From Paenibacillus sp. KS-LC4 (GTDB lineage: Bacteria; Bacillota; Bacilli; Paenibacillales; Paenibacillaceae): 64,000 bases of DNA. The DNA is taken from positions 2,684,501-2,748,500 of the forward strand of contig NZ_CP145905.1 of the NCBI RefSeq assembly GCF_036894955.1, given 5' to 3'. This document shows, one piece after another, positions 19,226 to 28,402 of the stretch (position 1 is its first letter; each line of letters opens with the position of its first letter). A program made the translations under genes and the position numbers. Under the pieces are notes generated by a model. The model was given only the letters and a program-made list of their open reading frames with translations. It searched no databases and was not told the origin of the DNA.

Positions 19226-20632
19226 ATGGACGTTTTATCATCACCAGCAGCTTCACAGGCGGCGGCTCCTTCCGCTGGTGTGAATGCCCAAGTGAAGGGT
19301 ACAGGCGATGCGGCTTTTGCCCAAACGCTAAACGGTCAACTAAATAATGGCCAAGCAGGAACAGGTACTGGTACAACAACTCCAGCAAATACGACAGATG
19401 CGGCAGCACTCGGAACAATTCGGATGACTGCGCTAAATGTAGCCGGGTTGCTTGGAGAAACGAACAATCAGGATTTGCTTGCCGCTATTGATGGGCTGCT
19501 AGAGCAAATGGATGAATTGGATGCTGCTGATACCGATGAGGCTGCACTAGCCCAATTGGCAGATTTGCAAGCGATGCTGGAGCAGATGCAGGCATTGCTG
19601 GCGTTGTTAGGTTCTCCGCTTGTCACTTTGAAACAGCCTGATGAGCTGCTTTCCTCAGAGGAGCTCGTTCAAGCAGAGGACGCAGGGAATGATCACGTTG
19701 CAGTAAAAGCACAATTTGCGCTTGTAAAGCATGATTTGGAAAATGCATTGATTCAGCTTGCTAATGTGCTTGAGCAGGGCTCTGCGAAACGCGTTCAGCA
19801 GCAGGAGCCATCGCAGCTGATTGCACAGCAGCTGGAAGCTTTGCAGAAACTGCTGCTGAAGCAGAAGGAAGCAGGCACGGCCGATCGCAATAACAGCAAT
19901 GCTCAGGCGATATTTGAGCCAGCTGCAACGGATGAGGCTGCTCCTTGGCAAACAGCTGCATGGCTTCAGCGTTTGAACCAGCAGTCACAGCATACTATCG
20001 CCTTGAAAAGCGCAGTAGCGGAAGCTTTATCAGCCGAAACTTTGGTTGAAGAAACGGCAGATACAGCCGATGATGAGTCTGTTCTGGCTGGTAATTTAAA
20101 TGCAAACTTTGCTCATTCGCTTAAGCAGGCAACGACTAGCGTGGCAACGAGAGCAGTCGCTCAGCCTTACGTACTTGCAGACCAATTTGCGGAATCCATG
20201 ACGGGGCTTATCGTACAGAAGTTTGATATTTCTTCATTGAACGGGAAGCACGAGGCTAAAATCATGCTGTTCCCTGAACAACTGGGCCAGGTTGATGTTA
20301 GGATCACGATGCAAAATGGTCAATTGACGGCGCTTTTCCATACGGATACGGTAATGGCCAAGGATATGCTGGACAACCAAATGTCGCAATTGAGACTGGC
20401 ACTGCAATCCCAGGGCTTAACGATTGACAAGCTTGAAGTGACGCAGGGTCAAGCTGCATCAGAGCTATTTAACGGCGGGCAGGGACAAGGCTCCAATCAA
20501 CAATTCACGAATCGGAACAACAATGGAAAAGGCGGAAACAGAGCGGATGAAGCTGCTTTTGAAGCAGATGTAATCGAGCAAATCGCCATTCAGGATATGG
20601 GCTACGGACGGTCGGTTAACGCAACTGTCTAA
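19226..20632 (+). CDS. fliK: Flagellar hook-length control protein FliK
   Basis: Molecular ruler that switches export from hook to filament subunits. The 468-residue product has a long Gln/Ala-rich, poorly ordered middle and the conserved C-terminal Flg_hook domain (LFPEQLGQVDVRITMQNGQL, about residues 350-420), followed by an Asn/Gly/Gln-rich tail. The ATG at 19226 follows GGGGAGGTG; a GTG at 19217 lies inside that signal and was rejected. N-terminal sequence is poorly conserved in the family, as expected. Confidence 0.93.
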   Translation: MDVLSSPAASQAAAPSAGVNAQVKGTGDAAFAQTLNGQLNNGQAGTGTGTTTPANTTDAAALGTIRMTALNVAGLLGETNNQDLLAAIDGLLEQMDELDAADTDEAALAQLADLQAMLEQMQALLALLGSPLVTLKQPDELLSSEELVQAEDAGNDHVAVKAQFALVKHDLENALIQLANVLEQGSAKRVQQQEPSQLIAQQLEALQKLLLKQKEAGTADRNNSNAQAIFEPAATDEAAPWQTAAWLQRLNQQSQHTIALKSAVAEALSAETLVEETADTADDESVLAGNLNANFAHSLKQATTSVATRAVAQPYVLADQFAESMTGLIVQKFDISSLNGKHEAKIMLFPEQLGQVDVRITMQNGQLTALFHTDTVMAKDMLDNQMSQLRLALQSQGLTIDKLEVTQGQAASELFNGGQGQGSNQQFTNRNNNGKGGNRADEAAFEADVIEQIAIQDMGYGRSVNATV

Positions 20633-20681
20633 AGTGAGGTTAGGGTCATGAGCAACCATTTGCGGGATGGAGGTGATGGAA

Positions 20682-21230
20682 TTGGCAGTCGTTACGAATA
20701 AAGTAGTCTGGCCGAATTATGATCAGACCAATGTTAAAACAGCAGGAAAGACCGAGGATGATAAAACATCGCTTAGTAAGGACGCATTTCTCGAATTGCT
20801 CGTCACACAGCTTAAAAATCAGGATCCATTAAGCCCGCAGAGCAACACAGAGTTTATTGCCCAAATGGCGCAGTTCACCTCAGTCGAGCAGTTGATGAAT
20901 ATGAATAAGCAGCTTACACAGCTGAATTCGGACATTGGCAGTGCATCTACAATGATTGGCAAGAGCGTAACATGGAAGGAGCTTGATGATAAAGGAAGCA
21001 CCGTCATGTATACGGATGTTGTGAAGTCGATTGTAGCAACAGACGGGGTATTATATGCCAAGTTTGAAGATAACACGATGATTAAAGTAAGTGACATCGT
21101 TACTATTTCTGAGCAGACTCCAGCAGAGACGGAGGAGCCTGAAACGGATGCTCCAACTGAAAGTGTTGGTGATGCTGAAACGCCTGATAGCGAGGCCGCT
21201 GCTGATAGCGGGGAGGAACAAACCTCATGA
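20682..21230 (+). CDS. flgD: Flagellar hook assembly (capping) protein FlgD
   Basis: Scaffold for hook polymerisation. The 182-residue product contains the family signature FLELLVTQLKNQDPLSP followed by EFIAQMAQFTSVEQL, and an acidic Glu/Asp-rich C-terminal tail. GGAGGTGAT at 20669-20677 points to the TTG at 20682; ATG codons at 20667 and 20676 are in frame but overlap or abut this signal. Its stop overlaps the next start (ATGA). Confidence 0.94.
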   Translation: MAVVTNKVVWPNYDQTNVKTAGKTEDDKTSLSKDAFLELLVTQLKNQDPLSPQSNTEFIAQMAQFTSVEQLMNMNKQLTQLNSDIGSASTMIGKSVTWKELDDKGSTVMYTDVVKSIVATDGVLYAKFEDNTMIKVSDIVTISEQTPAETEEPETDAPTESVGDAETPDSEAAADSGEEQTS

Positions 21231-21604
21231 GCGACAGCGTAAAGATTGGACATTATTTTCCACTCAAATCCTCGTCATTAAACAATGCGAAGTCGGCGGG
21301 GCTAAAATCACAGCAGCCAAGTGAATTTCAGGATTTGCTTGATTCAAAAGTATTGAAATTCAGCCATCATGCTGAAGTTAGGATGAAGCAGCGTGGCATT
21401 CAGCTTCAAGCCGATTCAATAACGAAAATTGTAAATGCTGTTGACGAAGCGGCATCTAAAGGCGCGATTGACTCTTTAATCGTTTTTAAGGATATCGCGA
21501 TGATCGTGAATGTGCCTAGTCGTACAGTCGTTACTGCAATGGACGGCAAGCAAATGCAAAGCAATGTGTTCACGCAAATAGACAGCGCCGTTATTTTAAG
21601 CTAG
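21227..21604 (+). CDS. Flagellar operon protein, TIGR02530 type
   Basis: A 125-residue cytoplasmic protein of the conserved but uncharacterised 'flagellar operon protein' family found beside flgD and flgE in many Firmicutes. It has a basic helical segment FSHHAEVRMKQRGI (~residues 46-59) followed by an Ile/Val-rich region ending ANVIL-like (IDSAVILS). The ATG overlaps the flgD stop by 4 bases, so it is translationally coupled to the hook cap. It has no counterpart at this position in the standard B. subtilis operon map. Confidence 0.85.
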   Translation: MSDSVKIGHYFPLKSSSLNNAKSAGLKSQQPSEFQDLLDSKVLKFSHHAEVRMKQRGIQLQADSITKIVNAVDEAASKGAIDSLIVFKDIAMIVNVPSRTVVTAMDGKQMQSNVFTQIDSAVILS

Positions 21605-21630
21605 AGCCGGACCAATACGGAGGCTCTTCA

Positions 21631-21689
21631 GGCTGCTGACCGACAGAGGCAGCCAACTAATCAAAAGGATAAACCTAAATTTAGGAGGG
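21631..21689 (+). promoter_or_regulatory. Hairpin and palindrome in the flgE leader
   Basis: A hairpin GGCTGC/GCAGCC (21631-21636 and 21649-21654) is followed by the perfect 12-base palindrome CCTAAATTTAGG at 21674-21685. The last three bases of the palindrome overlap the AGGAGGG ribosome-binding site (21683-21689) of flgE. The 95-base gap is among the longest inside the fla/che operon. A role in tuning hook protein synthesis is inferred. Confidence 0.4.
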
Positions 21690-21699
21690 CTTAAATACT

Positions 21700-22521
21700 A
21701 TGCTAAGATCAATGTACTCCGGTGTGTCAGGTATGCGCGGTTTTCAAACGAAGCTGGATGTCATCGGCAACAATATCGCGAACGTTAATACGGTGGGCTT
21801 TAAAGGCGGCCGCGTCATGTTCAGCGATATATTAAGCCAAACAACAGCGGGTGTTACTGCTTCGACTGAAGGCGAGCAGGGCGGTGTGAATGCGAAGCAA
21901 ATCGGACTTGGTGTCAGCATTGCTTCTATTGATACCATTCATACGCCAGGCAGTGCAATGACAACAAACCAACCGACGGATCTTCGCATTGACGGCGATG
22001 GATTTTTTCAAGTGAGCCCTACTGCAGACGCTGAGGTTTCTTACTTAACCAGAGCCGGAAACTTTACACTTGATGCAAACAGGCAGCTTGTAAATGCAAA
22101 TGGGTTGTTTGTATTAGATAATGGTGGTGGTGTTATTACTTTGCCAGCAGAGGTCACTTCGTTCACAATAGGGCAAGATGGGATGATCACCGGTATTACC
22201 GCGGATGGAACACAAGAAGTTGCTCAGATTGGAGTAGTCAAAGTCATTAATCCAAGCGGTCTTGAAAAAATGGGCGGTAATCTTTATCGTATGACGAATA
22301 ATGCCAATCCAGACGGAGATATTGAAGCCTTCAGAACCGTTGCAGGTGACGCTGATCTTGGAACAGGCGCAATCGTAGCTGGACAACTGGAAATGTCGAA
22401 CGTTGACTTGACAGGCGAGTTCACAGAAATGATCGTAGCTCAGCGCGGCTTCCAAGCGAATTCGCGTATCATCACGACTTCTGATGAAATTTTGCAAGAG
22501 GTTGTCAATCTGAAACGATAA
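21700..22521 (+). CDS. flgE: Flagellar hook protein FlgE (FlgG-like short form)
   Basis: Hook subunit. The 273-residue product has the rod/hook N-terminal motif (LDVIGNNIANVNTVGFK), a compact central domain, and the C-terminal EFTEMIVAQRGFQANSRII and DEILQEVVNLKR, nearly the same as B. subtilis FlgE (264 residues). Older annotations call this form FlgG; its place after flgD argues for the hook. ATG at 21700 follows AGGAGGG. Confidence 0.94.
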   Translation: MLRSMYSGVSGMRGFQTKLDVIGNNIANVNTVGFKGGRVMFSDILSQTTAGVTASTEGEQGGVNAKQIGLGVSIASIDTIHTPGSAMTTNQPTDLRIDGDGFFQVSPTADAEVSYLTRAGNFTLDANRQLVNANGLFVLDNGGGVITLPAEVTSFTIGQDGMITGITADGTQEVAQIGVVKVINPSGLEKMGGNLYRMTNNANPDGDIEAFRTVAGDADLGTGAIVAGQLEMSNVDLTGEFTEMIVAQRGFQANSRIITTSDEILQEVVNLKR

Positions 22522-22541
22522 TCGCTAGGCATGACGCAGGT

Positions 22542-22563
22542 GGGGGGCTATAGCGCCTCCCCC
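22542..22563 (+). repeat. GC-rich hairpin between flgE and swrD
   Basis: GGGGG (22542-22546) and CCCCC (22559-22563) with further GC pairing inside a short loop, lying 20 bases after the flgE stop. There is no T-tract, so it is more likely an mRNA stability or pausing structure than a terminator. Confidence 0.4.
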
Positions 22564-22583
22564 GCGATGTGAGGGGGCAGTTT

Positions 22584-22805
22584 ATGATTACAGTGACTCG
22601 TATTAATGGTACTAAGCTCATGATCAATGCTCTGTTGATTGAAGTGGTGGAGGAAGTGCCCGATACCATTATTACTTTGACCACTGGAAAGAAATTTATA
22701 GTGGTGGAAAGCTCGCAGGAGCTTTTGCTGCTGATCCAGAATTATCTTCGTACGATCGGCGTATATGCGGCGGCCCAGAAGAGTGAACAGACGGAGGGTC
22801 CATAG
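22584..22805 (+). CDS. swrD: Flagellar protein SwrD (FlbD/YlzI family)
   Basis: Small 73-residue protein starting MITVTRINGTKLMINALLIE, the signature of the FlbD family. In B. subtilis, SwrD raises flagellar motor power so cells can swarm. The frame opens at GTG 22569, but GAGGGGG lies immediately before the ATG at 22584, which fits family length. fliL starts 3 bases after the stop, consistent with a motor/stator role. Confidence 0.93.
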   Translation: MITVTRINGTKLMINALLIEVVEEVPDTIITLTTGKKFIVVESSQELLLLIQNYLRTIGVYAAAQKSEQTEGP

Positions 22806-22807
22806 AG

Positions 22808-23272
22808 ATGAAAAAAATGTTGCCATGGTTAGTAACTATACTGCTGTCAATTGTATTAATTGCTGTTGTGGCCTGGTTTATGTGGCCCACAATAATGGGA
22901 AGTACAAAAGAAGATTCGGCTAACCAAGAGGTTGAAGTCAAGCATCTTACTGCCGATGAGCGTGTCGAAGTAACCTCAGAGCTTAAAGAATTCAAGCGTA
23001 ACTTGAAAGATTCGAACAAAGTCGTTGTCGTTAGCTTTGCTTTCCAACTGGACAGCAAGAAGACGAAGGAAGATTTTGATAAAATCATTGAAATCGAAGT
23101 TAAGCCGATTATTAACCGGGCACTTGCAGATATGACGGCTGAAGAGTTGAATGGCTCTAAAGGCGAGGATTTGCTGGAATCGAAGCTGCTCAATGAAATT
23201 AATCCGATTTTGGATAAAGGGCAGAAGCTGGTCAAGGTAGAAATAACAGCGTTTATCATGACCAACATTTAA
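22808..23272 (+). CDS. fliL: Flagellar basal body-associated protein FliL
   Basis: Single-pass membrane protein that surrounds or supports the stator units. The 154-residue product has one N-terminal membrane helix (residues ~5-27) and an extracytoplasmic domain with NKVVVVSFAFQLDSKK and a terminal VEITAFIMTNI strand. ATG at 22808 follows ACGGAGGG inside the end of swrD. Confidence 0.95.
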   Translation: MKKMLPWLVTILLSIVLIAVVAWFMWPTIMGSTKEDSANQEVEVKHLTADERVEVTSELKEFKRNLKDSNKVVVVSFAFQLDSKKTKEDFDKIIEIEVKPIINRALADMTAEELNGSKGEDLLESKLLNEINPILDKGQKLVKVEITAFIMTNI

Positions 23273-23310
23273 TGCTGGTTGGCGACATTCCTTGAAGGGG
23301 GTGAGAAAAT

Positions 23311-24312
23311 TTGGTTGATGTTTTATCGCAAAATGAGATAGATGCGCTGCTGGCGGCCCTAAATTCTGGCGAGATGGATGCTGAGGATTTAAAAAAGGAA
23401 GAAGAAACGAAAAAAGTCAGAGTTTATGATTTCAAACGCGCTGTTCGATTTTCGAAGGATCATATTCGCAGCTTGACTCGCATACACGAGAACTTCGCGC
23501 GATATTTGACAACCTATTTCTCAGCGCAGCTTCGTACTTTCGTTCAAATCAGTGTAGTTCAGGTCGAGCAGCTTCCTTATGATGAGTTTATTCGTTCGAT
23601 TCCGAAGATGACCATATTGAATATCTTTGAGGCGGAGCCGCTTGAAGGACGTATGGTGATGGAGGTGCATCCAAATGTCGCTTACGCGATGCTGGATCGT
23701 ATGCTTGGCGGTCAAGGAGTTGCGCCTTCCAAAATCAATAGCTTGACTGAAATCGAAACGATTATTATGGAAAAGATTTTTAGCCGGACGTTTGAGAGTT
23801 TGCAAGAGGCGTGGAAAACAATCATTGATATATCTCCACGGCTGGAAGCACTTGAGACGAATCCTCAATTTATGCAAATCGTATCGCCGAATGAAACAAT
23901 CGCGCTTATATCCTTAAGTACGAAAATCGGTGAAACGACGGGGATGATCAATCTTTGTATACCCCACGTTGTCATTGAGCCCGTTATGCCTCGTTTGTCG
24001 GCGCATCATTGGTTCGTTTCGCAGAAAAAGGAGCGTATTCCAGCGGAAGTTGAAATGCTGGAGCAGCGCGTCAGCAAAGCGAAGCTGCCGATTGTTGCCG
24101 AGCTTGGTGAATCTTCCATTACCATTCAAGAGTTTCTGGGTCTTAATGTCGGAGATGTCATTTCGCTTAGCAAGCCGGTAGGGGAAGGCCTGCATATTAA
24201 GGTAGGCGATAAATTGAAGTTCATCGGCAGTCCAGGCTCCGTGAAAGATCGGTTGGCTATTCAGCTTGATGAAGTTGTGAACGAAGGAGCGGGAGAAGAA
24301 TATGACGAGTAA
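23311..24312 (+). CDS. fliM: Flagellar motor switch protein FliM
   Basis: C-ring protein that binds phosphorylated CheY through its N-terminal peptide DVLSQNEIDALLAAL. The 333-residue product then has the CheC-like middle domain and a C-terminal SpoA (FliN-like) domain (VGDVISLSKPVGEGLHIKVG). A TTG start at 23311 follows AAGGGGGTGAG. It overlaps fliY by 11 bases. Confidence 0.97.
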   Translation: MVDVLSQNEIDALLAALNSGEMDAEDLKKEEETKKVRVYDFKRAVRFSKDHIRSLTRIHENFARYLTTYFSAQLRTFVQISVVQVEQLPYDEFIRSIPKMTILNIFEAEPLEGRMVMEVHPNVAYAMLDRMLGGQGVAPSKINSLTEIETIIMEKIFSRTFESLQEAWKTIIDISPRLEALETNPQFMQIVSPNETIALISLSTKIGETTGMINLCIPHVVIEPVMPRLSAHHWFVSQKKERIPAEVEMLEQRVSKAKLPIVAELGESSITIQEFLGLNVGDVISLSKPVGEGLHIKVGDKLKFIGSPGSVKDRLAIQLDEVVNEGAGEEYDE

Positions 24313-25522
24313 AGATTATTTGTCGCAGGAGGAAATTGATGCGTTACTAAATCAATCTTCTGGCAGTACGGATGCTGAACAGCCATCTGCCGATGATGTT
24401 CAGTTATCAGATTTCCTCTCAGCTATGGAACAGGATGCGCTTGGTGAAATAGGGAACATTACGTTCGGAAGCGCAGCAACTGCCTTGTCCACATTGCTAG
24501 GCGTGAAGGTGGATATTACGACGCCGGAAGTTACCTTTATTCGCAGAGATCAGCTGTCAGATGAATTTCCAAAGCCACATGTTGCAGTAAGTGTTCAATA
24601 TGTTGACGGCTTTCAAGGAATAAATTCGCTTGTCATTAAGACGAGAGACGCACAAATTATTGCTGATTTAATGCTTGGCGGGTCAGGTAATCCTACAGAT
24701 GAAGAGCTTAATGAGATTCACATTAGCGCCGTCCAAGAAGCGATGAATCAAATGATGGGGTCATCTGCAACGTCGATGTCTACTATTTTCAATCGTTTTG
24801 TCAATATATCGCCGCCAGGCATTGATATTCTCGATGTAGACAACGGTGGGGGAATGGGTCATCTGCCTCCGGTAGATATATTCATAAAAATTTCATTCCG
24901 TCTTAAAATTGGAGATTTGATAGATTCGACAATTATGCAGCTACTGCCAGTTTCTTTTGCTAAGCAAATGGTTGCTATTCTTATGGGTGAAGAGACGGCT
25001 GTAGAGAGCGCGACAATAGTCGAAGCGCCTCCGGTGGTAGAAGCCCCTCCGGTTGCTCCGCAAGCGCCACAGAGCGCTCCAGCGCAGCCTACGGCTCCAT
25101 CGTTGCAGAAGCAAGAACAACAACCGCCAGCGGGATATTATGAAGCGCCGATGATGCAGCCGCCTGGCCCGAATACATATGGCCATGCAGCCAATCGCAA
25201 TGTGAATGTCCAGCCTGTGCAGTTTGCTAATTTCAATAATGCGCCATATATTCAAGGCGATGAAACAAACCTCAATTTACTGCTCGACATACCACTGAAG
25301 GTTACCGTAGAATTAGGAAGGACCCAGAAGCAAATAAAAGATATTTTGGAATTGTCTCAAGGGTCTATTATCGAGCTGGACAAGCTTGCTGGTGAGCCTG
25401 TAGACATTCTGGTTAACAATAAGCTGATCGCAAAAGGCGAGGTTGTCGTTATTGATGAGAACTTCGGCGTACGTGTAACCGATATCGTAAGCCAATGGGA
25501 CCGAATTCAAAAATTACAATAG
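24302..25522 (+). CDS. fliY: Flagellar motor switch phosphatase FliY
   Basis: Bacillus-type fusion of a CheY-P phosphatase with FliN. The 406-residue product starts with a second CheY-P docking peptide (LSQEEIDALL), has two CheC-type active-site motifs (EIGNITFGSAATAL near residue 45 and EAMNQMMGSSATSM near 145), a Pro/Ala/Gln-rich linker (~240-300), and a C-terminal FliN/SpoA domain (LDIPLKVTVELGRTQKQIKD). It hydrolyses CheY-P at the switch, the counterpart of CheC. Confidence 0.97.
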   Translation: MTSKDYLSQEEIDALLNQSSGSTDAEQPSADDVQLSDFLSAMEQDALGEIGNITFGSAATALSTLLGVKVDITTPEVTFIRRDQLSDEFPKPHVAVSVQYVDGFQGINSLVIKTRDAQIIADLMLGGSGNPTDEELNEIHISAVQEAMNQMMGSSATSMSTIFNRFVNISPPGIDILDVDNGGGMGHLPPVDIFIKISFRLKIGDLIDSTIMQLLPVSFAKQMVAILMGEETAVESATIVEAPPVVEAPPVAPQAPQSAPAQPTAPSLQKQEQQPPAGYYEAPMMQPPGPNTYGHAANRNVNVQPVQFANFNNAPYIQGDETNLNLLLDIPLKVTVELGRTQKQIKDILELSQGSIIELDKLAGEPVDILVNNKLIAKGEVVVIDENFGVRVTDIVSQWDRIQKLQ

Positions 25523-25543
25523 CATCCTAGGAGGAAGAAAAAG

Positions 25544-25906
25544 ATGGCAAACCGCATTCTAATCGTAGACGACGCAGCATTTATGCGCATGATGATCCGC
25601 GATATTTTATCCAAAAATGGTTACGAGGTAGTTGGTGAAGCACCAGATGGTGCACAAGCAGTGGAAAGATTTAAGGAATTAAAGCCGGACCTTATTACAA
25701 TGGATATCACGATGCCAGAGATGGACGGCATTGCAGCACTTAAAGAAGTAAAAAAAATCGACCCGAATGCAAAAGTCATTATGTGCTCTGCAATGGGACA
25801 GCAAGCAATGGTTATTGATGCCATTCAAGCTGGAGCAAAAGATTTCATCGTAAAGCCTTTCCAAGCTGACCGTGTTATTGAAGCAATCAAGAAAACGCTG
25901 GGCTAA
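25544..25906 (+). CDS. cheY: Chemotaxis response regulator CheY
   Basis: Single-domain receiver, 120 residues. The phosphoacceptor is Asp54 in ITMDITMPEMDG, with acidic Asp9/Asp10 and Lys near KDFIVKPF. It is phosphorylated by CheA and acts on FliM/FliY. ATG at 25544 follows AGGAGGAAG. It sits between fliY and fliO as in B. subtilis. Confidence 0.98.
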   Translation: MANRILIVDDAAFMRMMIRDILSKNGYEVVGEAPDGAQAVERFKELKPDLITMDITMPEMDGIAALKEVKKIDPNAKVIMCSAMGQQAMVIDAIQAGAKDFIVKPFQADRVIEAIKKTLG

Positions 25907-25918
25907 CGGTTGTATGCG

Positions 25919-26551
25919 ATGGTCAAACTTAAAGCTCGTGTAACGCTTATATTGTTTTCAGGCATGGCCGTTCTGCCTGCCGCCGCTTTTGCGGGAGCAG
26001 CTCAGACGAGCCAGCCTGAATCACCATATACTAGCCCGTCCAACATGGCAGGTAGTGTGGTATGGGTTATCTTTTCTTTGTTGCTAATTATCGGGTTAAT
26101 CATTGTTGTTATTAAATGGCTCTCGCGGCGCAACCGAGCGTTCGGAGGAACAAATCGTTCGCTTCGCTCGCTCGGGGGCATTTCCTTAGGTCAAAATCAT
26201 TCGCTTCAAGTTGTTGAGCTTGCAGGCCGTCTATATATTGTAGGGGTTGGTGAGAACATTACCTTGCTGGATAAGATTGATGATGAGGCACAGGCTGAGG
26301 CAATTATTGAGGCAATGGAGAGGCAAGTGCAGGGTGGCTGGTCGCCTAGCGCTTTGACGGGCTTAATCTCACGCTTTCGTCAAGGCACTGGCGAGCAGGA
26401 ACCACGAGATGAACAGTGGAATGATGCTTCTTCGTTTCAGAATGTGCTCAAGGACAAGATGAATCGTCAGGCGGATCGCAAGCAGCAGCTCGAAGCACTC
26501 CTCAAAGACCCTAACCCTAATGAACGGTTGAATGATGATCATGAAAAATAA
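25919..26551 (+). CDS. fliO: Flagellar biosynthetic protein FliO (FliZ)
   Basis: Export-gate assembly factor. The ~211-residue product has a signal-peptide-like N-terminus ending in AAAFAGAAQ, one membrane helix (~residues 44-63), then the FliO domain with LGQNHSLQVVELAGRLYIVGV, and a charged Gln-rich tail. The start is uncertain: ATG 25919 gives a good signal sequence, while TTG 25910 is also in frame; neither has a strong ribosome-binding site, suggesting coupling to cheY. Confidence 0.9.
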   Translation: MVKLKARVTLILFSGMAVLPAAAFAGAAQTSQPESPYTSPSNMAGSVVWVIFSLLLIIGLIIVVIKWLSRRNRAFGGTNRSLRSLGGISLGQNHSLQVVELAGRLYIVGVGENITLLDKIDDEAQAEAIIEAMERQVQGGWSPSALTGLISRFRQGTGEQEPRDEQWNDASSFQNVLKDKMNRQADRKQQLEALLKDPNPNERLNDDHEK

Positions 26552-27296
26552 ATGGTGGATAGCTCTTGTTGCGGTACAGTTAACCGGACTCATATTTCAA
26601 TCACATGCTTTTGCTGAACCGCTGCCGAACGTAGAAATTAACTTTGGCAATACGGGCAGTGATCAGCCGAACCCTAGCGCGCTATCGATATTGTTGCTTA
26701 TTACTGTACTAAGCATAGCACCTGCTATTCTAGTATTAATGACCAGCTTTACACGCATTATTATCGTGCTAAGCTTTGTTCGAACATCCCTCGGTACGCA
26801 GATGATGCCGCCGAACCAAGTGCTGATCGGACTTGCGATGTTTTTAACCTTTTTTATTATGGCCCCTACCTTTGGTCAAGTAAACGAGGTAGCCTTTCAG
26901 CCCTATTTGAAAGGGGAAATTTCCCAAACAGCGGCTTTCGAGAAGGCGTCTGTGCCGATGAAGGCGTTTATGTTCAAGCAGACGAGGGAGAAGGACTTGA
27001 AGCTGTTTATGGATTACACGAAGACGGAAAAGCCGGCAACATTCGAGGATATTCCACTGACGGTTCTCATTCCGGCATATGCGATTAGCGAAATTAAGAC
27101 AGCCTTTCAAATGGGCTTTCTAATATTCATACCATTTCTCGTCATTGATATGATTGTAGCGAGTACATTGATGGCGATGGGGATGATGATGCTTCCGCCA
27201 GTAATGATTTCATTGCCGTTCAAGCTTTTGCTGTTCGTCATGGTAGATGGCTGGTATTTGATAGTCAAATCCTTGTTATTAAGCTTCAATACCTGA
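26532..27296 (+). CDS. fliP: Flagellar type III secretion pore protein FliP
   Basis: Core subunit of the FliPQR export gate. The 254-residue product has a cleavable signal sequence (to about QSHAFAEP), then the conserved membrane segment with ILVLMTSFTRIIIVLSFVR, and C-terminal helices (FLVIDMIVASTLMAMGMMM). ATG codons at 26532, 26535 and 26541 are all possible starts; it overlaps fliO by 20 bases. Confidence 0.96.
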   Translation: MMIMKNKWWIALVAVQLTGLIFQSHAFAEPLPNVEINFGNTGSDQPNPSALSILLLITVLSIAPAILVLMTSFTRIIIVLSFVRTSLGTQMMPPNQVLIGLAMFLTFFIMAPTFGQVNEVAFQPYLKGEISQTAAFEKASVPMKAFMFKQTREKDLKLFMDYTKTEKPATFEDIPLTVLIPAYAISEIKTAFQMGFLIFIPFLVIDMIVASTLMAMGMMMLPPVMISLPFKLLLFVMVDGWYLIVKSLLLSFNT

Positions 27297-27317
27297 CGAC
27301 TGTAAGGGGGATGTTCA

Positions 27318-27587
27318 ATGAGTGCCGATTTTATTATCGGTTTGGCAAGCGAGGCTGTATTTGTAGTTTTAAAAAGCAGCGCACCTATGCTCGCTATCGC
27401 TCTTGTTGTCGGACTATTGGTTAGTATTTTTCAAGCGACTACCCAGATTCAAGAGCAAACCTTAGCATTTGTTCCGAAAATCGTAGCGGTTTTTGCATCC
27501 GTTGTTTTGTTTGGGCCGTGGATTTTAAATACGATCGTCGATTTCACTTATAATCTGCTGGACAACCTGTATAAATATATCGGATAG
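27318..27587 (+). CDS. fliQ: Flagellar export gate protein FliQ
   Basis: An 89-residue protein with two membrane helices (~residues 15-38 and 52-75) and the family motif FQATTQIQEQTLAFVPKI between them. ATG at 27318 follows AAGGGGGATG. It is flanked by fliP and fliR. Confidence 0.96.
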   Translation: MSADFIIGLASEAVFVVLKSSAPMLAIALVVGLLVSIFQATTQIQEQTLAFVPKIVAVFASVVLFGPWILNTIVDFTYNLLDNLYKYIG

Positions 27588-27602
27588 GCGTGAATCGCAG
27601 CG

Positions 27603-28391
27603 ATGGAGCTTATCGAAAAAAGTTTTCCTATTTTTTTGCTTATTTTTTGTCGAATTACATCATTTTTCGTCGTGGCTCCGATGTTTTCAGGTAAAATGGT
27701 GCCGAATGTTGCGAAGCTTGGGCTAGGTTTTTTTATATCCTTTATTGTGTTTCTCACTTATGGCGTGAACCAGACGGTGGCTACGGATGCAAGCTATGTG
27801 CTTTACGTTGTACAGGAAATATTGATTGGCCTGCTGTTCGGGTTTGTTGTTTATTTATTTTTTGTGGTCGTACAGACAGCAGGGGCATTAATGGATTTGC
27901 AAATTGGTTTTGCAATGGCGAACGTCGTCAATCCTTTGACGGGCACTTCGGCACCATTGCTGGGCAATTTTAAATACCTTATGCTCATTGTCATTTTCTT
28001 TTCCTTGAATGGTCATCATTATTTGCTTAAAGGGCTAATGGACAGTTACAAATGGATGCCGCTTGCTGGAGAGTTTTTTGCGAGAATCAGCAGTGGCAGC
28101 ATTAGCGAGTTTTTAGTAAAGGCAGTTGGAAACACCTTCCTTCTAGCTTTGCAAGTTGCAGCACCGCTGGTCATTGCTATGTTTCTAACCGATGTTGGGC
28201 TGGGGTTTCTAGCCAAAACAGCGCCCCAATACAATGTGTTTGTTATTGGAATACCGCTCAAGCTCATTATCGGAATGATTTTGCTCGTGCTTTTAATGCC
28301 GGGACTTGCCGGATTATATGAACGGCTCTTTTCTATTATGTTTGATAATCTGGAGCAGCTATTCGTTATTTTCAAAGGGCCGAACGGGTAA
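27603..28391 (+). CDS. fliR: Flagellar export gate protein FliR
   Basis: Third subunit of the export pore; 262 residues with six to seven predicted membrane helices and the conserved DLQIGFAMANVVNP loop around residues 97-110. ATG at 27603, 15 bases after fliQ. It is followed by flhB after 11 bases. Confidence 0.95.
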   Translation: MELIEKSFPIFLLIFCRITSFFVVAPMFSGKMVPNVAKLGLGFFISFIVFLTYGVNQTVATDASYVLYVVQEILIGLLFGFVVYLFFVVVQTAGALMDLQIGFAMANVVNPLTGTSAPLLGNFKYLMLIVIFFSLNGHHYLLKGLMDSYKWMPLAGEFFARISSGSISEFLVKAVGNTFLLALQVAAPLVIAMFLTDVGLGFLAKTAPQYNVFVIGIPLKLIIGMILLVLLMPGLAGLYERLFSIMFDNLEQLFVIFKGPNG

Positions 28392-28402
28392 AGGGGGCTG
28401 TA

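Noticed and set aside
18702..19418. 238-codon antisense frame over ylxF and fliK
   Set aside because: Val/Ser/Ala-rich shadow of repeated coding sequence without a plausible start.
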